Source: Eremophila alpestris peregrina (taxonomy: Eukaryota; Chordata; Aves; Passeriformes; Alaudidae). From it: DNA of 64,000 nt. The notes under the pieces are model-generated. The model made no database searches, had not been told where the DNA came from, and was given only the letters and a program-made list of their open reading frames with translations. The DNA lies in assembly GCA_009792885.1 (NCBI GenBank), contig WMCF01000113.1:712015-776014 (forward strand), read 5' to 3'. Positions 26,701 through 38,185 of the stretch are shown one piece after another; position 1 is the first letter of the stretch; every line of letters begins with the position of its first letter. The translations under genes were made by a program, and so were the position numbers.

Positions 26701-28770
26701 TGACTCACCCCCAGCCATCTGACTGAAGGCAAGTTTAGGGTGCAGCCAGGCACTTATTTATGTAACAGCAAGGTGCAGCCGCAGTAGAGGGGAGCCAGGA
26801 GAAGGGGCTGAATATTAAAAAGGAGGAAATGCACACAACACTGAAGTGTTCTCCGTATTTTCTAAGCAAAGCCCACTGGTGATCCCTGGATACAAAAATC
26901 TGATTAGGAGCCTGCATCACCACACATGATTACTAACACAAATGCGGCCTGAGCCTGCCTGCTTGCAGACAATATGCAGCACTCTGGGAAAAGAGATAGC
27001 AGAAGGGGCAGTATTAATTCTATCCAGCTTTAATTAAAGTAGTCCAACAGGCATTTGAATCAAACATGCTGAAGAAATAGGATTTGTGAAAATCAGGAAA
27101 AACAACACACACTGTAATGAAGTAACTGAGATGGGTGCTGGGCAGATAGGAAAAAAAAGCCCTTCCAGCAAGGACATCCACACATTAAGTACATTTTTTT
27201 AAAGGCTGTTTTGCAGAGGATTCCACAATCAAAAATGTAATCACAAAAACTACCTTATGCTGCAGTGTCCCATTTAAGGGATTAGGAGAGTAATCACAAT
27301 CTGCCCCAAGCAGCACTGCCCAGCATCCAGGCTCTGCATACATCAGAAATGACATTCCAGTTTTTGATAAAGACAATTTGGATGTGACTTAATGAACTCT
27401 GCAAAGTGGGCATTTGAAAAGTCATGGAGATCACACCCAGAGGTCCCAAAGGCATCAAACGGCCTCCGTCATTTTATTAAGCCATGTAGTTCAGAACATA
27501 AAAAGCCCTAAGACTGAATGCAAAACAAATTCAAAACTGCCCAGGTATGCCAAGGGAGCAGATGGCTTCTGAATTCTCGAGATCTGCCAGAAGGATCTGT
27601 AAATTCAAATATTACATGGCTGAATTCTAGGCTTTTCTTTTTTACAGAGATCTGTGTTTACATGCAATATAGCCAAAAGGGAGAGGGGTGGGGAACTGCC
27701 TCTTTATATTTTCCCTTCCAGAGAAATTTATAAAGAATGGATGAAAACACAGTGTCATGGAACGAGTTAATGCATATATCACAAGCTAGAGAATGCAGAC
27801 ATGGGAGGAAAGAAACAGCAATGAGAAGGCATTAACACAGGCACTCCCTATGTACCACAGTCCTAAAGCTAAGATTAACAGAACCTTCATTTTAGTATTT
27901 TCTCGACTATTGTATTTTTTGTGTCCTTGGAAACTACAGACTGATCTGGCAAACAAATCACCTCTATTGATTTTTTTTATTCTTCTCTATTTTTTCATTT
28001 CAGGACAATGAGAGTTGTCATACCCTCTAGCACAGAAGGAAAACAACAGCTAATTATAAATTATGAGAAACATGCCCAAAATCAGAGTCATCTAGAGAGA
28101 TATGCCTTAAGAGAATTAGAAATTGCTGTCAGTAACAGAGGCAAACCCGACAGACTGCAGACTTGTGCGCCAGGCCCTACCTAGAAAAATGCACCTGCAG
28201 TGTGCAGTGTAAATACACCGAATCACAGTGGCAAGCCCAGAATCCCTTTTATGACACCCAGAAACTGCAACACAGCTCAGCTGATGCTCCCAGGACCGCA
28301 AGGCAGGCCCTACACACAGCACTGAGCACTGATGGGGAGGTGGGAAGTGGAACTAAAACTGGAAAATGAGGGAGAAATGCTGTTGTGAAGTACAGAAATG
28401 CACCTTCACGCTGCAAAGCACAAGCACAGCCACCTCCCTTCCCTTGACAACTTCTCCAGATCAGCAAGAAGCTTGGAACACCTGGCTGGGAATGATGGCA
28501 GGGAACTCCAGGCCTTTTGGGATGAAGGGAAAGCTGTGATACCGGCGTGCCATCTTTTGCCATCTTTATGTGCATGATCCCTGTGTGGCTGTGGGCTGCC
28601 ATGGCTGGCAGCGCTTTCATCTCACTGCAGATAGGCTAAGTCCACAGCAGGGCTCAAAGGGGATGGGAAGGGATGCAAAAGGGAAACATGATGGGAAGGG
28701 TTTGTAAAATGAAGGGGAGAGCATTGCACATGGCAGTGAACACCTGTGAAGTGCTACACTGACAGAGGAA
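20721..28770. other. non-coding stretch, possible first intron
   Basis: No exon can be supported on either strand. The open frames at 20816-21202 (plus) and 23712-24155 (minus) lack domains and splice context. A short palindrome (arms CTCCTGC and GCAGGAG) sits at 26666-26680. If the exon at 28814-28936 is genuine, this stretch is the start of its downstream intron. Confidence 0.5.
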
Positions 28771-28795
28771 GGGTGGGGGGAAAGGGAGAAGGGGG
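28771..28795 (+). other. G-quadruplex-type motif
   Basis: Four G tracts of three or more lie within 25 bases: GGG, GGGGGG, GGG and GGGGG, with loops of 1, 3 and 4 bases. The motif lies just downstream of the splice donor of the candidate exon, so the minus-strand transcript would carry the C-rich complement. G4 formation near the start of a first intron is common at CpG promoters. Function here is inferred. Confidence 0.6.
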
Positions 28796-28813
28796 ATGGT
28801 TTCCCCCCCATAC

Positions 28814-28936
28814 CTTGCGTTTCCGATCAGCCCTAGAGATTTTCCGCTGTCTTTTCCTTTCCTTCTCAAGGTTTCTCTCCCTCTCTTCGATTTCAGACTC
28901 TCGAACTTTTTTAATGGAAGCGGCTGCGTGAGCCAT
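28814..28936 (-). CDS. candidate first coding exon, gene unknown
   Basis: Reading leftward from an ATG at 28936, the frame gives 41 residues beginning MAHAAASIKKVRESEIEERE and ending SRADRKRK. It then meets a splice donor, AAG|GTATGG, at 28814/28813, leaving a phase-0 junction. The start has A at -3 and G at +4, a strong Kozak context, and the ATG lies inside a YY1-type motif (GCCATTTTG at 28932-28940 on the plus strand). Residues 8-41 are highly charged and read like the start of an E/K/R-rich helix or coiled coil, with basic clusters KRQRK and RKRK. The frame stays open into the putative intron for 19 more codons. CpG-rich DNA lies immediately upstream, fitting a promoter-proximal exon. I do not recognise the protein and find no second exon. 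A purine-rich strand can produce such peptides by chance, so coding status is likely but unproven. Confidence 0.58.
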
Positions 28937-29850
28937 TTTGGCGAGGAAAACACCAGCTCCAAGGAAGCTGTTCCCACCACACGCGGATATCCAGGTGATT
29001 TATTTTTTCCGCAAGGGCACTTGGCTGCGAGCCAGAAGTTCACGGCGTAATCCACTCTTCCTCCTCCGGCACCCCAGGAAAGGTCACGGCTCTGCCCCAG
29101 CCCCTGCAGCACCCATAGCTCGGCAGCAGGAGAGCCGTGCCCACACACGCAGTGTGCCAAAGTGCCCGCAGCCACGCACACGCGAGCAGGGAGCAGGCAG
29201 AAAATACCTCCTAGCAGGCTGGGAGCCCTTCAGCTTGGCTGTGGCTGCAAGAGAAGGCGGGCTTCAGACTCAGCTGGGGAGGAGAAAAAAAGCCCAGGAA
29301 AGGAGCAGGAAAAGAAAAATCGGCCTTTAAACACACAGCACCAAATTGGGAAGCTCTTCTGGGATTCCTCCAGAGAGGCTGCGTCTTCTGGCTGGGAGGA
29401 GGGCTCCACTTCAGCATCCCCAGTGAGAGGGGGAGGGGGCAGCTCCCGTCAGCTTCTCACATCGCCTTTACACAGGGTGAGAAGAAAATGGTGCAGTCTG
29501 ACTTACTGACTTGCTGCTGCTGCGACCGGCTGTGCCGGAGCTGGGCACACGCCTTCCTGCTCCTCTCCTCCTCACGATCTTCCCTAGCTGCCGAGGCGGT
29601 CCATAGGAAGCCGAGAGGAAAATATGCGGGGCTGGGAGAGCCCAGGCTCAACCTGCTCACCTGCAGGCAGCAGGAGAGACGCCTGGAAAGGGCTGGCAAT
29701 GCTCAAGTCCTCATTGTGCCTCTGCAGCCACGTGAGGCTGCATCAGGAGAGCTGCATTCAGCAGCGAACAGAACGCAGCGAGGAGGGACAGCACCGAGCA
29801 CGCAGCGCACTCTGGGCTCAGCCTGCCCCGCTCAGCTCAACCCCACCGAA
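28937..29850 (-). promoter_or_regulatory. CpG-rich promoter region of the candidate gene
   Basis: CpG frequency and GC content rise just upstream of the candidate start codon and stay raised in patches to about 29850 (for example cacacgcggatatcc, gccacgcacacgcgagc, gctgcgaccggctgtgccgg and gccgaggcggtccatagg). No TATA box stands out, which fits a CpG-type promoter with dispersed start sites. The strand is inferred from the exon at 28814-28936. The opposite strand has no start or donor of similar quality, although divergent transcription is possible. Confidence 0.5.
29501..29507 (-). other. possible splice donor of an alternative 5' exon
   Basis: On the minus strand the sequence reads TCA|GTAAGT, with the intron beginning at 29506. 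The six intronic bases match the consensus fully and only the last exon base (A) is off. The sequence upstream on that strand is CpG-rich and could be a non-coding or alternative first exon of the same gene. No partner acceptor was identified. Confidence 0.3.
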
Positions 29851-32743
29851 GTAAAAATAATACCACCAGGGGTGCTGCTTGTTATTTTTCAACCTCAAAA
29901 GCTACTCTCAGGCACTTCCTAGAACAACTTCTGATGACCTGCCCTGTAGATGGACAGTGCTTATACCTGCGGACCAACAGTGACAATATCTTGCTACTTA
30001 GACTCCCTCACTCCCCAAATATCATTTGGGTTTGGAACACTAATTACTGGCGTTAATATCTGAGACAGATGGGTCTGTCATTTCCTCACTGCTTGTCCCC
30101 CTGCTAAACCAGCACATCAAAGTTCTACTCCCACCTCCCTGGCTAAGTCTTATCACTGTTAGCACCAAGCTTTTATTCATCAAAACAGGACACGGGTAGA
30201 TCAAAAGAGACTTTGCATTAGTTGCCAGCAGACAACGGATCCCATTTCAGCTCCCTCCAACACCACTGCTCCAGCCTCTTCCAGCAGGTGCTGAGGGAGA
30301 GGCAGGATGTGACTCTCCAGTGCAGCAGAGCCATCTGCATATCCCTGGCTTAGTCACCACCCCACACTCACAGGGACGTGGCCGCACATCGATACCAGCA
30401 CTAAATCCCACCAACTCAAAGAAACAATTCCCTGAGCCAAGTTTCCCCCTGCAATATATTCCCTGACTTCAGGGAATTCTACTCAATGGTCCCTGGAGCC
30501 AAGCACCATGAATTTCCCTGTAACAGAGCCCCACCACATGAGTGACAGACGTCCTGAGAGCTCTTCATGTGACAGCAGCTCATAGACCAGCCTGAATTCC
30601 CCCCTCACATTGCCATGGTACCCACACATGGAACTCGGTGGTCTCCAATTCATGTGAAGCAGGAACATTTATTGTCACCAAGTCATTGATGACTTCTGTT
30701 GTTACTATAAGGTCTCACTTTGACAATATCACAGACCAAATTTTTACCATGGATTATACATGAAAATAAAAGCACTATAAAAGCATCTTTAAAACAGGTA
30801 TCTATTTTGTATTTGAGCCAGTGATCTGTGCATTCAATCAAAAACACATTTCCCTAGTGGAAGGAGGCATGGGAAGCAGCAGGGCAGGGAGTGCCAGCCA
30901 AGGTTTTTCTGGCTCCTCTCTTCATACAGGCTGACTTTCTCCCAGTTGTTCCCATTTGTGGAAAACTAGGCTACACAAAGCTAATGGCTAAAACACAAGT
31001 GGCTGCAGCAACAGCCACCAGAACAGTGAGACAGGAGGCAGCCATGGGAACAAAATAAAGCGGGAAATTGTAATCCCTGATAGGACTCTGGCATGCCTTG
31101 TCTTCCTCACATTATATGAACCTCATAGGTACCTCCACTTTTAAACCAGAAATGAACAGCTGGTAGTCCAGAACTGATACCTTTCCAAGCTTTTCATGGG
31201 ATCTTAAACAAGAATTTTGAAAATAAGACCAAATCACAAGCCACCCCACTTAAAAATCCCAGTCTTAGGATTTCCCTAGATCATGGTTCAAGGTGTTTAA
31301 GCCACCAAATGCTTAAATACTGCAACATGGTGCACACAGTAGAGTTTGGTATACAGGAAGGTTTATGGCAGTCATTATTATTAAACAATTTGTCATGTTT
31401 TGATGATTGATACATGCAGGCTCACCACCTCAGTATCAAATAATTATTCTTTCGGAAAACTCACTTAAAAGTTAACCAAGGACTTGATGTACTTTCTAAC
31501 CCAGGATCCATGAGAGAAAAACATCAGTATCTGGAACCAAACAACTGGTGCAAAGTAAAATCAAATAAAATAGCAAATATTCTTTATAGGATTACTGGTA
31601 AAGAAGAACTTGAGGCTAGCTCTATGAGTTCACTACTATGTTCCACAAACATTTTCTCCCTAACCTCAAAGAGACATAAAAATATTTCATCCTCTTTTAG
31701 AGGGAGTGGGGGGGAAGTGATTTTCAATACATTATTTTGGAAAGAACATATCTTGTCTGGGGAGAAGAACATAAAGTATGTATCAATATTTGACAGCTTA
31801 TGTTCCTGCAGGGAAGAAGTGTTCTGTTTTAAGACAGATTTTCCCCCAAAAAAAGTAGAAATAGACTTGTCATCGCATTGCGTATAGAGATCCTAACAAA
31901 AACAAATTCTTCTGCAGACATCAGTCTGAAGATTACATTTTCAAGTAGAAATGGAGACTGAGCAATTTCCCCCTAAACATAGAAAACGTATTGTGGAGGT
32001 GCTACATCAGAAAAGCAGAATATACAGCGATGCTGTCACAAACGGTGTGTGGGAGGGGAGTGGGAGAGTGGGCAGATGCACAATAATGGAAGAACACAGT
32101 TCCAGAAAAAGGGTGGGTTCTCTCTGAAATGCATGTGTCATCCTCAGCTTAGAATATAGGAATACAGAACTCGTGAGATTCAACAAATTCCCACTTGGGA
32201 TAATAAAACTTAATAAGGCTTCAACCTGTACAGAGCCCTGTGTGATCTGTGAACAGACTCCAAGTGATGAACCTCACCATGAGATACCAAGATGGGGATG
32301 CTTAACTGGGGTTCCAGCTTTGTCTGCCTGTTCACAAACTGGCATTAAGCACCGCCTTCCCGACCTGATCTGCTGATTTCACAGTCTCCAGGTTATGTTC
32401 TCTAACCTGCCCCACCAGCTGAGGCACTCAGCACCAGCACTGCAGCGCTGCAATGCCCACAGCTATGACCAGCACCAGCTTTCAGGCAGACTTGATTTGC
32501 TGAGCAAATCAGCATTTGCAGTCTATAAAAACCTAGTGGGTGAAACCCAACAGTAATTGAGTACAAAAAGAGAGGATATAAACAAGTGATTATCTTCCCT
32601 GAAGCATATCCACTATCAGGGGTCCAACTCACAAAAATGAGCTTCTCTCCATATAAATCATGTAGGAAGTGCAAAACCAAAGTTCAAACCAAACTTAGAA
32701 ACCATGCTGAGAAAGAGTGGCTCAAATTTGTTCCCAAAGATAC

Positions 32744-32777
<34 letters not shown>

Positions 32778-35700
32778 GGAGTGGGAAAAGCCTTCCATGC
32801 TTCATAGATTGAATGGCAACTGTTGTTTCCAGTTCTAAGCTCTAGTACATACAAGAAACTGCCTGGTAATCAAAACCAGTTTCAAACAGCTAAAAATGGG
32901 AAAGGGATGTCCTAGACAATAGGATGAAAAGGATCCTACACCGGATATTTTGTCTACTGTCATGGAAAACCCTTCTGGACAAGGCAGATTACAATTCCAT
33001 AGGGGAATCAGGCTCCCTCCAAAGTGATGCCCTCCCTGCCTAATTTGTACAGGATAATGCACAGGTGCATCCACGAGGTGTTTTGCAAAATCTGCAAAAA
33101 CCATCATCCCCGTCCCTACGAATTGTGCACTATTTAAACATCTGCTCCTTGCTGAGAGGCAGGACAGGTTAGGCCAGGCTTGGAGCGCAGCCATGAGTGG
33201 CCTGGAAACCAGAGAGCCCTGCCTCACTGAATTAGCTCGCCTCCACCCACAAGCACAGATGAAGACTTCCTCCCTGCTGCTGTTCCAGCCAGGCTAAATG
33301 GCAGAGGTGGGCAGCCTTCTCCTTCTGCTCAGAAAGCTCTTCTCTCAACACCTCCTCCTGAGGGATGTGGATGGCGGTGATGGATTTGTTTTAGGAGGCA
33401 CAAAAATACTTGGAAATTCCACAGCAGAGTAACAATGTACTTAATTCAACTATTTAAGAGTGTTCAGAGGGATTGTGTGTATTAGCATATTCAGCTATTT
33501 CACTACCTACAGAACTATGTATTCCTAGAAAAGCAGCAAAGCAATCTTTGCACAAAGTAAAAGCACAAAGCTGACTATGGAAGCACAGGCTACAGCTATA
33601 AATTGCCTCCTCTATCACTCATTGTTTAACCCATACCCTTAATTACTAACGACATACTAGTTACTCTGTAGGTATGTCATTCTAAAAGGTCCAATAACTC
33701 TGGAAGTAAATTAGCAATCACATATCCATGCTGTATAAGTTTCATTTTCTATTTTCTAAGGGAAAATATATTAAGGTTTAAAAAAAACCAAAAAAAAGCT
33801 CTGTATCCTCTCATTCTTATTTTACTGAATATGCAAAGATAATGTGCTCCTCAAAGTTCTGTGTTGGAAATTGATGTCACCAAACAGAAACTGAGAAGAT
33901 GACATATAAAATTTTGTCCTGCCTTTTTCTGCACCTTGAGTATATCTATTTTTTTAATTGAAAAGCAGGCAATACCAAAGAAATGAAACAATGCAAGTTG
34001 ATGTAGGAATGGACCTAAATCAGACCTAAATCAGTTTAACATCTTTCCCTTCTCTTCTATTAGACCAGAGTATAAATCACAGCACTGCCACCTGTAGTAG
34101 TCATCACCAAGAACATATAATAGATGATACAGTAATATTTCAAATACCACCCCCCAGCACACACAGCAGGTTTCTGTCTTGGAGGTGTTCAGTTCGATGC
34201 TGGCAAGCATTAAATGCAATTAATTATTAACCCAGGGGGAAAAAAGAGATGCTGCTTAGCTACCTTCATCTTGGGAGAGTTACTGAAATAGTAATCTGCT
34301 CTTATAAAATTATTTTTCCTATATTATGGACATAGAAAATGAGACAATATGTTCCTTGTAAAATAGGAGGAGTCACTGTGGGATGAGACCAGTTTCTGGT
34401 TACAACAGTGGTCAAAAACTGGGTATCTAACAAAGGGTAGAAAAGGACAAAGATGGATGATAATTTCAAGTGCTCCAGCAGCTTCTGGTTGTTTCAGACT
34501 GCTGGGCATCCGTGCCAGGCATTTCCAGTTACGTGGTCATCCTCATTGGCTGTTTTCCACAAACTTGTGCAGCCTCTCTCTGAACCTTTCTGAATTTCAT
34601 CTACAACATATGAAGGCCAAGTTCTGCAGCTTAACTTTGTATCCAAAGTACCACTGTCACAGGTGAGTGCTTACAGACCAGCAAGGAGTGAATATAAGAT
34701 AACTGCCATTATAGAATCATGAAAATCCTTGCAGTCAGCCTTTGTTGCTGCCCAAGCTGTGCCACAGCAAAGAAAGGCTTTGCACACACCAACTTCCTGA
34801 ACACCAAGAAAAGGATGTAGAAAGGCCCTTCAGACACTGATGCCTCTGGTTTGAAGAAGTACCCCAATCATGACCTCATAAGAGGTATCAGGTGTCCCAG
34901 TTGCATCCAAGTTGGCAATTCAAGAAGCACATTTATTTTGTCAGAATTCTAAATCAGCTAGATAGGTATTTCTAGAGCACAGCCATCCTGTGGTTTTCCA
35001 ATGATGGCTAAGTTGCATTAACTCCAAATATTGCTCCACTTGTGTTTGTTTTCATATTGATTAAAAATATTGATGTCACATTCTATTTTAACTAAGTCAA
35101 ACAGGACCTCTTGCAATAGCTCACTAAGGGCAACAGCAGACATTTTATTGATTTTAATGGGTTTGGGAACAGGACCTTGCTAATTTAATTCAACATTGCA
35201 CTGTGCCTTCTTCCTTCCTGCCCTACTTGCATTCACCTTTGGTTACTGTGTTTGGTTCTGGTCTTGCGAGGGGAGAAGCTGCTGTTAACACAATGAAGGA
35301 TCCAAGGCACCATTGTGAAGGTGCTTCAAACCTGCCAGTCCCAAAGTGCACACTGTGTTCCCCAGGCTCACTTCTCGCATTCCCTCATCCCTGCAGTTAC
35401 ACTGCTGGATCTGTTGCAAAGGGGCAGGGCCCCACCTTCTGCAGGTGCAGCTTCCCAGCCTGCTGCCTGCTCCACTCACAACACCAGGAACGTCACCTGC
35501 ACCCAAGAGCAGCTTGCTGGGGTCTGCTTCCATCCTGCTGCTCCCCCACCACCACCTGGTGCCACAGACAAGTGCTCCAACAGCCCGAGGCAATGCTCCT
35601 TCTCTAACCCTGTATCCTGATATAGGACATATTTCAAGCTTAAGGGTCCCTGTCTGGGAAAAAGTCGCAAAAAGCAAGTTACATGCGGAAAGATCCCCAC

Positions 35701-36599
35701 ATACATTTCACTTGTGTCCCCCAGAGATCAGTCCTACTGATTGTAATTTAAAAGTTCTATTACTTGTTTTCCCAAAACCAAGGGGAATATTGCCAATGAC
35801 CAGGCTGAGGAGTGAAAAGGAGGGCTCTCCATTCAAACCCCACTGACCTACCTGATACAGTAGTTTAGTCCATTCAGAAATTATCCTGTTACAATAACGT
35901 GGCTGAACTACAGTGCTTTATGTAGTATAAGCAGATTAACAGAAATGTCTGTTGATCTGGAAACAGAACTCTGCTCTTCAAAGCCAAGAGGGTGATGTAA
36001 ATAAAAATAATTTACAAATTTTAATGATACGAAAAATAATTATGCCAAGGCAGCAAGAGCTTAGAACAGGAAAACTTGTTTGCCACTGGAAGCCTTAAGC
36101 CAGTGTGACCCACATCTCATCCACTTTAAATCCTTTCAGTTGCAACCTCGCTGCTGCACGTAATCAGCTCTGCTTAAGCAACCTTGCTGTTATATGTAGA
36201 AGTGTGCCTGCACTTCAGTGTTGGACCAGGTGACACGGGTTCATGTTAGAACAGGCTCTATCTACCTTGAATTCAAAGGTCACCTGCTCATAGCAACCAA
36301 ATCAAAGGCTTGACTGATTCTTACTTACACAATTATTAATATCTACACATATGGATTTTCCTACTGTTTCTAACAAGACCTGTCTGCTACCTGTTTATAA
36401 AACCAGAGGATAACATTTTACACTAAGGATTCTCAAAAGCATTCAGATGCTATTTAAAATACACCCCCAATTAACAACTATAGTAAACACCGTTGTTGTA
36501 GTCGGTTAAGAATGGTGGAGCTGCTACCTATTTCCCAATCAGCATCTCCTGAGGAAAAGCTGCTTGGGTAGGATTCAGGCAAAGCAATGCAGTCCACAC
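29851..36599. other. non-coding stretch
   Basis: I find no supported gene. The stretch holds a 29-base A run (32744-32772), an imperfect inverted repeat at 33651-33678 (GACATAC and GTATGTC ends) and unremarkable open frames. The 125-codon frame at 31510-31887 has no domain. GC-moderate sequence at 35200-35600 gives overlapping frames on three tracks with no coding sign. Confidence 0.5.
32744..32772 (+). repeat. A29 homopolymer
   Basis: This is the longest homopolymer in the window, 29 uninterrupted A bases. CR1 elements do not end in poly-A, so it is not a CR1 tail. It could be the tail of a processed retrocopy lying just to its left or a simple expansion. The flanking sequence is not recognisable. 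Confidence 0.9.
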
Positions 36600-37040
36600 A
36601 TCACACACACCACAGCTGACTGCTCAGCAAAGAGAGGCAAGAAGGGCCTTCTGTATGATTGACTTCCGACGAGGTTTATTTGCAGATGCATGTCGAAGGG
36701 GCTCAGGAACAAAAGACCAAACCAGCTGCTGTGCATGGGCCTAAAGAGGGGTCAGGAACCAATAGTCCGAGAGCACAGAGGTGGTGCAAACGTCAGTGAC
36801 CCATAGGGAAGACAGGGCTGGCTACCAGGAGTCCCACAACCAATGGTGGAGCAGGGAAATAAGAAACCATGACAACTGGGACATCAGGGCATATGAGACT
36901 AGGGTAGATTTACAGTGTTGCAAGGCACCATGGGGGAAATCTTTTCTTGCAACTTAGGTGGACAACTCTATGGTGTATACTTCCAGGGCAAGGCCTTTGG
37001 AATTCCCCTGAGGCGTTCAAAGGATTCCACACACCACAAC
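36600..37040 (-). mobile_element. probable solitary retroviral LTR
   Basis: Read on the minus strand, the block begins TGTTGTGGTGTGTGGAATCC at about 37040. It contains two CCAAT-type boxes (CCAAT on the plus strand at 36840-36844 and 36759-36763). It reaches an AATAAA signal at 36680-36675 followed by about 70-90 bases that could be R/U5. This order, and the contrast with flanking DNA, suggest an old endogenous retroviral LTR. No internal retroviral genes, primer-binding site or second LTR adjoin it, so it would be a solo LTR. I could not find a target-site duplication, and the end near 36600 is approximate. Confidence 0.45.
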
Positions 37041-37289
37041 ATATAAAACATTTTTTCTAAGCTAGATGTTTTTCACCTTTGCCTCACCAAGGAAAGAGGG
37101 TGGGATTCTTTTACTTTTGGGGTCTCTTCCTCCACCAAATAACTTCAGTGGTCCCAATGTGCGACCAAACCAATACAAACACAGTATTAGTGCCTATGGA
37201 ATACTGCATTCCATATACACAACCAAACGGTGCCTTTAGCAGACATTTCTTTGGAAAGGACAGTAAAAGAACGGAATTTGTTACAGAGT
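37041..37289. other. short non-coding gap
   Basis: Between the LTR-like block and the CpG-rich patch I see no recognisable feature. Confidence 0.5.
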
Positions 37290-37480
37290 GAATCCCAAGG
37301 CCGGGCTCTTTGTGCTCCCTTCGGGCACCCTGCGCAGAAGTGTCCCGGTGCCTTTGGCGAAGCACCCTGGAGAGAGCCCAGCACCCTGGAGAGCGTCTGG
37401 GGCGGGGATGCACCGAGGCGCGGAGGGAAACACCAGGAACGCAAAGCCGAGGGGTCGGGAGCCGCTAGGGACATGCCCTG
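37290..37480. promoter_or_regulatory. CpG-rich patch with a GC box
   Basis: It is rich in CpG (ggcgaagcaccctgg, gcaccgaggcgcggaggg and gccgaggggtcgggagccgc) and contains a consensus Sp1-type GC box, TGGGGCGGGGA, at 37398-37408. A 14-base unit is duplicated at 37361-37393. Long overlapping open frames on both strands (up to 186 codons) look GC-driven, and one runs straight into the CR1 copy. It may be an alternative promoter or an enhancer. Strand is unknown. Confidence 0.4.
37361..37393 (+). repeat. short tandem duplication
   Basis: AGCACCCTGGAGAG occurs at 37361-37374 and again at 37380-37393, a 19-base period with five bases between the copies. Confidence 0.85.
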
Positions 37481-37713
37481 ATCCCTCTCTGCAGCCACTG
37501 AAAAGTCAAGTTTCAAAATCTAAGAGAGGCAGATGTGGCACAGGCTTGTTTCTGATGGAAACATGGAGGCAAATGAAGCACAGTCAGTGTTGTGCTTCCC
37601 AGCAGGAGCGCCTGGGGATGGATGGCAAACGATCCCCCTCTCCTGGCCAAGCAATGCTAAAGCACCGTTGGATTCGCATTTCATACAGGCACGGAGCGAT
37701 TCGCGCGGGAGGC

Positions 37714-38185
37714 ACCTTAAAGCTTATCCAGTCCCACCCCCGGCCATGGGCAGGGACACATTCCACTACCATAGTCCCTTCCACTAGCCCTGTCCAAACT
37801 GCTCTTAGATGCTTCCAGGGATGGGGCAGCCACAGCTTCTCTGGGTAACCTGTGCCAGGGTCTCACCACCCTCACAGGGAAGAATTTCTCCCGAATATGT
37901 AGTCCAAAACTACCCTTTTCTCAGTTATTCTATCGCTACATGCCCCTCTCCGGCTCTCCCGCAGCCCCTTTGGGCTGAACACCCCAAACTCTCCCAGCTT
38001 CACTCCAGAGCAGTGCTGCTCCATCACTGAGCATCTTCATGTGCCTGCTCCAGCAGGTCCATGTCTCTCCTGTGCTGGGCCACTCAGGGCTGGAGGCTCC
38101 AGCTGGGGTCCCACAAGAAGCAGAGGGAATCAACCACCTGCCTTGACCTGTTGGCCATGCTTCTGTCATGCCTGTGACAGCTATT
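37714..38185 (-). mobile_element. CR1 LINE fragment, longest copy
   Basis: In reverse orientation it carries CR1 3' blocks in order on the plus strand: accttaaagcttatccagtc, ccatgggcagggacac, cttccagggatggggcagcc, agcttctctgggtaacctgt and ccctcacagggaagaatttc. It continues into the upstream part with ctccagcaggtccatgtctc, gtgctgggcc and ccttgacctgttggccatgc. At about 470 bases it is the longest CR1 copy here. The extreme 3' tail (agaatcatagaatgg) is missing, which is unusual because CR1 normally loses its 5' end. It may have been cut by a later deletion. Confidence 0.92.

Noticed and set aside
28654..29181. 175-codon minus-strand frame overlapping the candidate exon in another frame
   Set aside because: It lacks a matching donor and its residues look random, whereas the overlapping frame ends at a consensus donor.
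29488..29922. 144-codon plus-strand frame in the promoter region
   Set aside because: It is GC-driven, and the opposite strand has an equally open frame. The promoter reading explains the composition better.
30480..30665. Possible diverged repeat
   Set aside because: Some wording recalls CR1 but no ordered blocks could be aligned.
34711..34800. Possible CR1 tail (atagaatcatgaaaatcctt)
   Set aside because: Only about ten bases fit the CR1 tail and the following sequence does not continue the pattern.
37288..37848. 186-codon frame on the plus strand
   Set aside because: It runs from a GC-rich patch into the reverse strand of a CR1 element, so it cannot be a normal gene.
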